A stretch of DNA of 64,000 nucleotides from Muricea muricata (lineage: Eukaryota > Cnidaria > Anthozoa > Malacalcyonacea > Plexauridae), in contig OY979730.1 of assembly GCA_963855995.1 (NCBI GenBank), positions 434,501-498,500 on the forward strand. Reading direction: 5' to 3'. The notes below the pieces were generated by a model, which saw nothing but the letters and a program-made list of their open reading frames with translations, ran no database searches and was not told the origin of the DNA. Within the stretch, counting starts at the first letter, position 1; every line of letters begins with the position of its first letter. This document shows positions 44,567 to 56,700 of the stretch, in pieces. Both the position numbers and the translations under genes were made by a program.

Positions 44567-44864
44567 AACTCGTTTATCCTTGCTCTACTGGTAGGCGGAG
44601 AAAAAAACATGCTTGGTTTGAGCAAACGCCCAAACACTTTAGAGTGCATCAATTTGTGTGTATTAGTTACTTATTAAAAATGTTACTACAGGAGAATTTG
44701 TGTTTTTGATAACGTTATTATTTTGTGTGGTGGACCGAAATTGAATTGCTTGTTTTGTGATGAAAAGGTAAGACGTGTATATAGTTGCTAGACAGCGGCG
44801 CCCAGAGGAGTGGGATGTAAGAGGATGGATTTCCTTGGGGGCGTCGCCCTCCTTGCAGCGAATA

Positions 44865-45035
44865 TTGTAAATGTAGAAAATATAGACCCGTCAAGTTCGC
44901 GAATTTTGTATACTTTTGCATTACGCGCGGAAAAGTGTCGCATTTCAAAATCTGAGTACACTTTCCCGCGCATAATACAAAAGTATATAAAATTTGCAAA
45001 CTTTCACAGGGCTATATTTTCCACATTTTGCAATG
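44865..45035. repeat. Foldback element near the PSMB2 3' end
   Basis: GAAAATATAGACCCGTCAAG pairs with the complement of CTTTCACAGGGCTATATTTTC. The inner arms TTTTGTATACTTTTGCATTA and TAATACAAAAGTATATAAAA, and CGCGCGGAAAAGTG and CACTTTCCCGCGC, also pair. Confidence 0.7.
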
Positions 45036-45242
45036 TTTTGCAACCAAACTTCACAGTTTCACTAAATTTAGGATGCTCTTTTCAGTTGTGCTAATGAATA
45101 TCCCTACTTCAAAAGTTTGTTTAAAAGGGGAGAATCGTCCATTCAAACTGTAGATACTCAAGTCATCTCATCAGCAATAGATGCGAGGTATAAAACAGAC
45201 TTTACTGCATAGATGAGCATAGTGTAGTTTTTATGGCGCCTC

Positions 45243-45533
45243 TCAGTCGCCCGGCAAAGCGAAATCACCTGGGTTTTTTAGGCCGGATAATATACCTAGT
45301 CGCGTCAAATGTAATTCCTTGTCGAGACGACTTGTCTTATCGATTGTTTGAATTACATTCGACTCGACCAAATCTCGACGTATAAAGAGAACTATAAACT
45401 GTTCTTCCCTCGTTCTCTTGCAATAACAGGCCAAAATAGCACAAAAAATTGCAAGTGAAAGGATGGCAAAAGCTCTGATAATGTGACCGGTGTGATCTAT
45501 CATTTTCACCCACATAACCAGCGAACTCAGCAT
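45243..45533 (-). CDS. Orphan open frame with one membrane segment (doubtful)
   Basis: A 96-residue frame from an ATG includes IIRAFAILSLAIFCAILACY, a convincing hydrophobic helix, followed by basic CKRTREE. No family is recognised and the downstream half spans a local inverted repeat (GTAATTC, GAATTAC). It could be one exon of a small membrane protein or chance. Confidence 0.2.
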   Translation of the reverse strand: MLSSLVMWVKMIDHTGHIIRAFAILSLAIFCAILACYCKRTREEQFIVLFIRRDLVESNVIQTIDKTSRLDKELHLTRLGILSGLKNPGDFALPGD

Positions 45534-47724
45534 GACCTCTCATCATATTATCCGATGTTTTGTCCAGTTGCTCCATGAAGCATAACTTGAAAACATTTGA
45601 AAAGCTATATGTTATACCTAACTATTTCATTTATGCGCAAGTGTATTGTTCAACTCAATGTGAAACATCAGTTCGCCGCATCGGTCGCAATGAAGATATT
45701 TAGGACATGAACACCATATTCAGATGTGTCTCGGGTTATAGAAATCACAAATAAACTGACAGTGCCTTAAGCTCAGATCTTTCACAGGTATTTGAAGCGT
45801 TTCGTTATTATCCTACGTTTATTAACAGGCTGGAGTATAAGTTATCGTTTTGGCAAGGTTTCATTTTGTGTATCTTGAAATTATCTACAGCTGAAATCTA
45901 ATTTGGGAAATCTAATCGCGCGGATTTTTCTCAATTCCGTAACAGGGTAAGTATCAGCATAAATTCGTGGCTATTACGTATTTTAGGGCGTTTAGTAGAA
46001 GTGTTGTGTTCTTGTAGAAATTTTAATTCGTTTAGTTCATGGACCCATATGGTGCTGAGAATTATCAATAGATATATACAAAAATACATAACAGGAGCAT
46101 CAGCAAGTTAATTAAATGATGTCATGCACTCATGTTAGATACAGTCAAGCGTCGTAGATGTAACGTCATGTTACTCTAAGCATATATGCACCATTGACAT
46201 TGTTTATCCACTTCTACCACTGTATGCTTCTACATTGTATAAAAAGACTTGCTATGCTCAAATTTGCGGCTACACTACTCTATGATCTTTGTACCCGACT
46301 ATTTCGTTCAGTTTATCAAATGTCTATCGATACGTTTGGTGTTTAGCTGTCGACTGTAGCTACATTGATTGACCGGGCATTAATCAGAAACTTTGACATC
46401 AAAAATTTGTCAAGATCCAACATCGTGAAGAATTTTTTATCGGAATAGTTTAGAGAGGTTTCGGGGACTACAGTTTTTGTTACTCTTAATCACCAAAAGA
46501 AACATTACCCAAATGTTTCTTGGTTAAATATTTGCTTGTGAATATGTGTGTGAACAGTAAGATTAGGATTTGATAAGAATGGTCTGGCTTTAAGAAAATA
46601 CTTTATTAAATCACTGACAAGTCGTTTATCTTCTTGGGCTTTGAATCGAGATAGTCGTATTCAATAGGTCACCGATGAGCTTCAAGATGAGTGCGTGCGG
46701 CTGCTCTCGTTTCCGACTTAGTAGTTTCTTCAGGAAATAGATGATTGCCATACAATCAATAGTAATGTTTAATAGGAAAATATTTTAAACATTTTTCAGC
46801 ATAATCATCTTTTCCTCCTTTGTCCTTGTAAATTGATAACATTGTTGCACTTATGTCAAGTGTTGATGGTGTAAGTGTACAAGAATAAAATTCTGAAATC
46901 ATTGTACTTCAACTCGAAAGCTACACTCGAAAGCTACACTCGAAAGCATAATCAGTGATCAACTCGAAAGCATAATGGTACTTTGACCACTGTGCACATT
47001 CTTATAATATATTACCAGTGTATTTATAGCTTTATAAAAGAGACGGAAACTATATAGCTAATACTTTCGTAAATAGATTAACTGTGCGTAAGTAAATTCT
47101 TCTTCAATGTACAATAATCTAGCTGTGTCGCATCAAGGTTTCCATCAATTCCCTTGTCAAACACGATGTTATCAACATATTCACTGCTCAGAGTAACTTT
47201 GATATATATATGTGAAGAATCGTCTGTCATAGCCACCAATCCACCATGAGTTTCGACTCTCAAGATGCTTCAGAGAGAAATTAATAGTCATGTCTCAATG
47301 TTTCGTTATGTTTGGTAATTTTCGAGATGTACGATAGAGAGATGAAAATTGACCAACAACTGTGTCACTCGGGGCTCGTACTAAACTTAAAATGAACTTT
47401 AATTTGAAAACAACAACAATAAGGGCTTCAAAGTCTTTAATTTATGAAGAAGTGCTTAAAAAATCCTTAAATTCGTCTTGCTTTACTTTCCGGATATTCT
47501 AAATATGTTTCCATGCAGTCCATTCAAGTCACAACATTATTTAACAACTCATTTTAGTTCTTGAATACCTGATATATGGCCTTCAATGTCCTCGTCTTAT
47601 TTACTTGTACGAATCCCTTCAACCTTTTCCTTGCTAGCCCTAAGTCACTAATACAAGTTTTTACTCAATGGATAAGCTACGTAATTGTGTTTTTGAAATT
47701 TTCTTGTAGGAAAGCGTGTTAAAG

Positions 47725-50700
47725 ATGGTCCATTTGTGGCTGTTTGTCATATGTTGTGCTTCCTGCATCACTGGTAAGAAAACAGTCAAAACATTTCCTA
47801 TTTCATGTAGAATGCACCAGCCAGTCTGCAATTAAAATCTGATTCTTATGCAGACTTCATTCAACTTGTATCAAGTCTATTTCTGGCTGGGTGTCTGTTT
47901 TCTGGTTGAAGTTTATAGTAATTATAGAGTTGCTGCACGTATAAAATCGTTTTCCAGCAGACAATTTCAAGAAGCACAAAAACATACTCATTATTATTCG
48001 GAGTATGTTTCTCCTGCACTGTATGCACAGAAATGTACTTTTGTTTCATTTACAAAAAGGAAACAGCCTTGCCGACAATATGTTTCGCTTTGAATTGTTC
48101 ACGAACTGAATCCATTCAAAACGAAAGATGACATGTCAAAGTTCATTGTCGGCTTTCTCCCAAGCAAAAATTCTACGTGCGATCGTTATTAAATTTTGTA
48201 TCTTGAGTTGAACAGTTCAGAATTGATATGAACGTAAAAGTGTTTTGATGTCGTAGTTGCTTGGCTCTTGGAGTCTTGACGACGAAGCACGTTTAGAAGT
48301 TTCTGTGAGGGTCTCTGGTCGATCACAATGATAAACAACTGTGCGCGCTATGGCAATAAGAATATGTATTAATAGTTTTATATTAATGTGTTACCCGTGT
48401 GCAAAATTTCAATGCGAAGGATTCCAGCTGCGTTATTCGCCGCAAAAATTTCCTAATCTTTTTTATGCAAGTATGGCTCGTAGTCTAATGGACACGATTA
48501 GTTCTGCTGTCGAAGCAGAACGATTTTTTCGGTTGTAAAGTGGTTTAAAAATAGCTACTTCCGTTTAAAAACCGTAATGTTTACTGATAAAATGATGCCC
48601 TTTGGGGATATTCAAATTACTAGAAATTAGCGGCATAGCCGCATAGTCACGCAGAGCGAGAGTGATTTGACAGAAGTTCATAATTAACAAAAAGATTACG
48701 GGCTCGAGATTTCTATGCGGTGATAGTTGATGAGGGCCAAGGTCGAAGTCTAATTGTTTTAGTAGAATCTTAGATAAATAATTGATTTTTAAGTCATTTT
48801 GCTAAAAAAATTTACCAATTGTCTTTGAATTGAAAGAAATACAGCGGAAAATTATTGTTTTGCTACTCGCTATCTATCGAGCAATAGATAGCGAGTAGAG
48901 TAGCCAATCAAATTACAGCATTTGCATTAGTATACATAATATGATTCTACTAGAATGAATTAATACACTTAATAGTGCACTTATTGTATATGCCTCGTAT
49001 GTCCATGAGATGTATTTAGGAAACTTCTGCCAAATTAGAGTCGTTATGTGGCTAATTTGAATATGAATTACCCGCCAAGTACAGGAATTTATAATTGCTA
49101 AAACTGACGACAGAACCTACAGTAAAAAAAAATTATTGGATCAATACATTAAAGACACTGTACCTCTACGGATTGAATATGGATAATGAAACTTGTATGA
49201 ATAATTATGGATCAATAACATATAGATACAGCAAAATGTATAATCATGCAAAAACTTACCACTACAGAAGTTTTTGCAGAAGGAATTCCAGGCGGAAAAA
49301 AACGTACGCCTTTTTATTCTTAAGGAAGAAACGTGGGTGAATAGCATGCATTCCTTTCTTTCTCTTTTTAGGTTATTACTGAAAACTATTTCCGCTCTTT
49401 TTTATGCAAGCAATTGTTTTTTTTTCTTTCGAAAAAATAAGTTTTTCCTCCAAACATAAATTCCATCTTTTAGATTCTCCCGTGTAAGAAATAGACTTTT
49501 TTATTAGTAACCACTTTTTAGTGAAATTTGTTTTGTTTTGTTTTATACCAAACGTGTTTCGAAAGTTCCGTTTGATTTGAATATTTTTTGTGTATGAAAG
49601 ATTTAATATGATTCCTGTATCGCTCTTTAACTAATTGACTGTGTTTCTATTGAAAATCTTGTGTAACTTGTGGTCTACTGGAAAGTGCGTGCCTCAAATT
49701 TATTTAAAAGGCACGTTAGCCTTACACATAAATATGCTGGTTTACGAGAGGGGCGTGTACATGCAACAAAGAAAAAAATACCTAGAAATATAAACTAAGA
49801 GATTTAGATCAACATGATTCTAAAAATCGGCAGTTCGCAATGCTACGCTTAAATTGACGAAGCGAAGTGGATCTCTAATTCCGCCACAGCATTGATGCAT
49901 TATATTCAAAGCTTTGCTTTAAGAAATTGATTTTTGGTTTTAGAAGTGCTTGGTCGTAAATTAGATGTTTATTTGAAAACTAGTGTTGCTACGTTTCCCT
50001 GTTTTCAGCTCACCTGAAAGCAAAAATTACACTATTGATGTAATGCCGCGCGCGGTGTTGAAAGTATAACGGAGATATAGACAACAGCAATCCGTTTTAG
50101 ATATAATCTGTCGGTTTTCAATTTTTAGTTTCGACTTTGGCGAGCTGTTCTCGAAGTTGCCTAAACGGTGGTTCATGCTTGACGGACGCGAGCGGCGAAA
50201 GCAGTTGTCTTTGCACCGCGAATTATATTGGATCTGATTGTTCACAAGCAATTACCTGCACGAGGGATGCTGATTGTGAAGGGAACAAGACGTGCAAAGC
50301 GTATCAGGGCCGGAATTATTGTGATTGTGATCACGAAGATATGACTGGATTTTTTTGTGACATCACTGCTATAGAAGGTCAGTCATATTTCATTAACGGC
50401 GATGCTCTCATCTAAAAATGACTTTATTTAGTGTTTCATAGCATCTGCTCCATTTTCATTGGGTCTTGCTTGACCAATGGGCATGCTTCGTTCGTTAGAA
50501 CTTAGTCCAAAAGCCTTCGCATTGGTGCTGATAAAGTGTTACGTAGCAAAGATTGTTTAGTTCTGATGGAATTACTCTTGTATATTTTTATGTTCTTCAT
50601 TTGCTTTAGAACCGCGGCTAAGTGATGAGTTAAGAGACTCCTTGATTCATTTCTGGGCATTCAACATTATTCCATTTGGCAGATTGTTTGTGGATAATAT

Positions 50701-53700
50701 TCACCGTATCCATTTTACAAGATATGGTAAGTGTATTGCTAAAGTTAGAAGATGCTCCTGTGTTAGCAAGTATAACAGTGTGATTTAGCAAATGCTTGAG
50801 AAAAGTAGCGACAAGCTTAGAAGATGTATAACTACCTCATAACTGGATATATATCACTCTCTCTCTCTCCCTTTTTTCACAGGAGATGCGCGTTTGTACA
50901 AATCGGCAGATCTTGGGAACGTTGCAAAATTGAATCGTCTTGGAAGTGGAGCGCTGATATCAGGTAATAGAAAAAATATGTACTACTCTGGATCGGCAAG
51001 AAACAACTACGCTTTTCCTACGTTGAAAAAAAGGATTTAGCCCAATCTTGTACAATGAGCTAGATTTTAACATTTTGAACCAAAGGTCCTTCCAGCTTTC
51101 CAAACCAGGTCTTGCGATTGGAATATGTTTTCGTGAATTAATGCAACTCCTATCCATAGTAGATATTTTGTTCCTCCTTGCAGCGGATCTGAGACACTCG
51201 TGTTTAGTGGCCCCGTATGATTGCAGCGCAGGATTAACAGTCTCATTCTGGCTCCAGTTTCTATCCGGAGGTCCCGTGCTCCGTACAGGAAATGCTGGGT
51301 TTCACGTTTATGTCGAAGGTGGAAAGTTCTTTATCAGCTACGAAAGTGTTGACAAAAAATGGACTATAGAACGCGCATGTATTCCGATGGGCGTTTTCCT
51401 CGTGACAGCCACGTGGAGTGAGGCAGCCGGACTGTCATATTACGAGAATGGGAAACCTGTGGTTTCCACCCAAATTTCCGATCCCAGTTCGATTTCTGAG
51501 AATCTTGGTGACGTCATCACGGTTGGGTATGGGGAAACTACAGCGGGGCCAAGATATTCGAGTTTAGTGCTAGACGATCTGATGTTATGGAACCGAAATC
51601 TAAGTTCTGAGGAAGTTGAATCAATTTATACAAACGGTAAGCCGTGGAACCTTTAAAGTTCGTTCATGAAACTTTCTAAATTCGTTCTTTCGTTTATGCT
51701 TTCTTATTTTGGTAGCATTAAACTCCGCCAACAGAGCATCTTGTCTATCGGGTCCATGCGATTCTGGATCCTGGTGCGTCCAAGGTGTTTCCTCCACGCA
51801 ACATTCCTGTGAAGAGCCAGCGAGTAATGTTTGTTCATTTGAGGAAGGTCTTTGCGGTTTTACTGTCTCTGATGCCGCGATAACTACGGCTAGTAACCAC
51901 AGTGCAATCATCGAAAACTCGCCGTATCATGAGCACACATTTGATACTTGTAGAGGTAAGCATTTCCTTTCTATACAGGAGCCAACACATGCACAGCTAA
52001 AATGACAAAAGTTAAAGCAAGTCTGCTGCAGGCTTGTTACCTGGCAGTCACCAAGCCAATTATCATCAGGAAGCGTTCACATCGCTTGCTCTAGCTTGGC
52101 GAGAACATGTCTGTTGCATGTTGTCAACAGACTTGATGCAAGTTGATTCTCAAGAGTTTTTATTCCCAAGCTTGAAGCAAGTTGTTTCAATGAGCCAGTC
52201 TGATTTTCACAGGCTTCATGCAACTTGATCAGACAAACTTTGTAAAATCGGTAACATCCAATCGGTAACGTCAAGCCTATGATGCTTCTGGCTGTGTAGA
52301 GCTCTTCTGGTGAGGTCATCACCGCCAACGTAACCCCTTCCTTCAAGCGCTCTTCATGACAAACCCCCGGACTAAAAAATTACATTGGTTAAACACAGAA
52401 TGCCTGAAATCATCTTGAAGACGTTAAATGAACATTGAAAAAAGTTTGACGCGAGGTTGTCATCAAGTTACATTAAGTCTGTTCGCTTCATCGAGCTTGT
52501 GAATAAAAAGTCTTGAGAATCAATTTTCACCAAACCTGTTGACCATTGTCCGCAGACTCTCTATTATGCATCAAGCCGTAGCAAGCGATGCGAACGCGTC
52601 CTGATATCGTCGTGATGACTGCCAGGTACCTCATTTATCTCATATACAAGAAACTGAAAAGCTTGAGTTCAAAATGATGCTGGAAATTACTCTATCTACA
52701 AAATCACTCAATTTACAAGTTTTCTTCATTGTTTAGCTCCACCGGCGAAATTTCTCACGTTTCGACCAACAGTTGATGTGACTGTGTCCTCCCTCGTCTC
52801 GCAAACCTTCTACTCTGCGTCAGGAAGAGGGTCTCTGTTTCGTCTTCGTTTGTGGTACTTCATGTATGGTCAAGATGAAGGCAGCCTAACTGTTCATCTT
52901 CGACAAGCTGACAGCTTGGTTGTACCTCATGAAGTGTCAGAAATCTGGAATACTAGCTCACGCGGTGTTAGAAACTGGCAATTTCAACAAATTGAGATGA
53001 ACGCAGCTCGGAGCAGTATTGTAAGCGAAAAATTCTTATTTTGGCCTCTTCAACTAAGATTTCGTAACACAATTGCGGTAGACTTGTATCAATACCGCTT
53101 GTTTTAAAAAAATTAAACATAAACTCCAGTCCGTTCTGCACATTGGCTATGCTCATAACAAAGTGACCCAGTAAATAAACATTGTCTAGATTTAGCATCT
53201 TTCCAACTGCTTTGGAATTGAAAATCTGATTTGTGTTTAGTTACGAACATAGAAAACCAAGAAAAACCTTAGATATTCAGTTTGTAGATCATATTTTATA
53301 AAATATTGCAGTTGAAAATGTAAATAAAGACGTTTACATCACCCCACTGGACATTATCTTTAGTTTCTACATGCGTCAACTGTGTACTTTTTCCCCTAAG
53401 TACTTAAGTCAAAACATATAACTCAATACATTGTAGAAATACAGATTGTAAGTCACAGCCCTATAGTATAACATGCTGTAAACATATTTCCCAAGGTTTT
53501 TACGTGTCTTTAGTGTGCAAAGCTGCACGCAACGTATTTATAAATCTTTGTAAACATATGAAAATCTTTTAGATGATATTCACTGCGGTGTTTTCTGGAC
53601 CAGATCTTGTAATTGCCTTGGATGATGTCAGCATTGAAATCTGCAGTAAGAACACTTTATTCATTGTTTCTTAGAAGCTGTGAGCAAAGAAAAGTTCGTC

Positions 53701-56700
53701 CAATAAAGAATAAGTTAAAATGCATAAAGCTAACATGTAGTTAACATTAAGATTACGAGATTTCTATGCATGGTGATGGTTGAGGAGGGCGAAGAAGCAA
53801 CTATCGCCTTTTAGAAATCAAGAACCTAATTGTTTTAGTATCAAACTTAAAATATTCCACAAAAGAATTTAATTTTTAAGGGAAATGATGGTTTTATTTT
53901 GCTACTCGCTATCTATCGAGGGATAATTGACGTGTGGAATAGTCCATCATTTGCAGTAGGATATGCATTCTAGCGTGATTATGCTAGATAGAATTGCGTT
54001 AAAATATAGTTTTGTGGAAGCACCATGTAAGTTTACTTGTTAAGCTTTGTGGAAACACCACGTAAATTTATTATTGCAGAGCTTTCGATCCGTAAGCTCG
54101 GATTTCATCAGTGCTATAATAATATATTTATTATTATAGCACTGATGAAGATCCGAGCTTACGGATCGAAAGCTCTGCAATAATAAATTTACGTGGTGTT
54201 TCCACAAAGCTTAACAAGTATATTGTATTCACCATGCAAGCGTACAAGAAACTTACCATGTAAGTTTATTATCGCAAGGATTGTTATAATATATTATTAA
54301 AGTTACGCGGTGTCTCCACAAAATTATATTTTAATTTGATGTTCACCATGCAAACATGGTGTTTTTTTACACCAAAAAGGCGTAAATTTAGGTGCCTTTT
54401 TGGGGTAAAAAAACACCAATGCGTAAATATACACCTTTTCTTATGTTTCTACAGAGGCAGTAATTTACACTTTTTTTGGTGTTTGCACAAAACTCAGAAA
54501 TTTACAGTGTACAATGAACTTAGAATTAGTTTAGTCTAGGTTTCTTCCTGATGTTAAACAGGCTGAGTAAGTGATTCTTTCTGAGGCTTTTTAAGTACGT
54601 TCGTGTTATTTCATTATCTGAAACGATATAAACGGAATTCAACGCTTAAAACGAAGACTCTTTGTGACTACGGAACCACTCAACTGACTCCCCGACGAAG
54701 AACCTTCGCTTGAAACTTCGAATTCTGTTTATATCGTTTTGGGTAGCGAAAGACCCCATGTTTTAGTGTGCTTTTGACTCCACCACCTACACTAGCAATG
54801 TTAGTTTGATATACTCACTGTTACTCCATCTCAATATCTTTTAGATCCTTATCTTAGACCTACTGTGACAGCTGTCAACTTGACAGATACTGGTGGCGTG
54901 AGCATCGCGTGGTTACACGCAGAGTGCGTGGAAATATTTTCCTTCACTACTATAGTAAATTACCGAATTGCGGACGCAACCGAATGGTCTCAAGATACCA
55001 TTGATACGAGAGACAATTCTCATGTAATCGACTCAATCCTTTTCCCGCCGAATGCTGTGTTCCAGTTCAAGGTGAACACGCGTTACGAGGTCGATGATCA
55101 GATTATTATCAGCGATGATAGTGAGATTCACGATCTCACCATTCCTGGTGAGTATTCTCTATTTCGTATTGTGTTTTACCCAGCAGCGAAACACGCACAA
55201 GTTGCAGCAAACCTGTCGGAGACAGTGGCGGATCTAGCGTCGCACAGCTCATTCTAGGATATATTTACATTTTAAAATACCTTCAAAGCAACTTCATTGG
55301 TTAGATTTTATTCTTTTGAAATTCATAATCTATTACATTGTTATAAAGTTGTTTTGAATTTAAAATTGGGCTGCTATAATTTATTTTGACTTACCCTGGA
55401 TCCGCCACTGGTCGGAGATCTGTTACCTGCCAGCTGATCTCACCGTGAGTAAAATGCCTGGAAGTAGCTGCCGAATAAAAATCCATTTTGCTGTTTTTAA
55501 TCACTTATATCTTTTATTTTCCTAATGAAACTTCTTGAAACAGTAACCAGTCAACCAGAAATTTGGAACCGAAGTAAATTATACTTAATGAGAAATTTGC
55601 TAGTTTGGCTCGAAAAATGGATTTCTATTTGACAACTAGTGCCAGTACTTTTCTGTGTTTTCAGATCACCTAGTGGCAGTCATCAAGCCGATATCAGGAT
55701 GCGTTCACATCGCTTGCTCCGGCTTGATGATAAGAAGTTTGCTGCAAGTTGTCAACGTGCTAGTGTAGTTGATTCTCAAGCGCTTTTATTCGCAAGCATG
55801 ACGCAAGCAAGTCTGCAAACATCAGAATTTCGCAAACTTGATGCACTTTGATAAAGCCAACAGATGGCTCACACTCATTGAGTTACATATGATATAAAAA
55901 TACTCTTCTCTAGGTGTATAAAACTGCTTTTATTGAAATAAGCCAGAATAACGTGCGAAACATGACTGTTATATTATAAAAGTACTAGAATTACTACCTG
56001 TAGTTTAATCGTAAACCGAATACCAGAGCCCCTAATGATACATTGAAAAATATTCTTTTTTTATTTCAGCTTCTTTTGTATCATCAACGTTCACCTTCGA
56101 AATCGACCCTCCGTCTAATAACTCAGATCAAGAATCGTTCGTGATTCGCGGGAGACGCGTTATCTTATCTTGTAGAGTTAGCTCCATAGCAAAACCAACG
56201 ATCGTTGTCACTAGAAATCCTCTTTTTTTTCAAACGGTTCTGGTAACTAGCATATCAAACCCAGCACTTTTGGAGCAAAACGTGTGGCACATATCACCAG
56301 ATATTAGTTCTTTTGGGAACAATAACGCTGGTCGGTACCTTTTCGAAACACAGTTTGGAAATGATGTTGTGCAATCTCGACAGTTAACCCTTAGTATTCA
56401 AGGTACTGTCACGGTCATTATTTAAGACCTATGTATGTTTGTTTTTTCTTTAAATATTTGCAGTATTACATTTTCTGCCAAGTAAGTGGAATTCCGATGT
56501 AGAGCGTTTATAGTTCAGAAATACAATACTGTCTCTCAACAAATACTGTAACTTCGTTAACGAGGGCAGAGATGGTTCGTCAGGGTTACCAATTGCGTCC
56601 TTGTCAGTCAAAGCCAACTAACTGACGAACTACCTTTATTAATGGAAGCTAACACAGTATTTGGCAACTGATAAACTTGTGGCCTTCATTTTTCGTACTG

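Larger units (their letters stand above)
44567..47724. other. Intergenic region between PSMB2 and the mosaic receptor gene
   Basis: It holds a foldback element (44,865-45,035), a weak membrane-segment open frame (45,243-45,533 minus) and a short CTACACTCGAAAG triplication near 46,918-46,960. A donor-like CAG|GGTAAGTATC near 45,950 and an acceptor TTTTCTTGTAG at 47,709 suggest a 5' UTR exon of the mosaic gene, which would place its promoter near 45.8 kb; this is inference. Confidence 0.5.
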
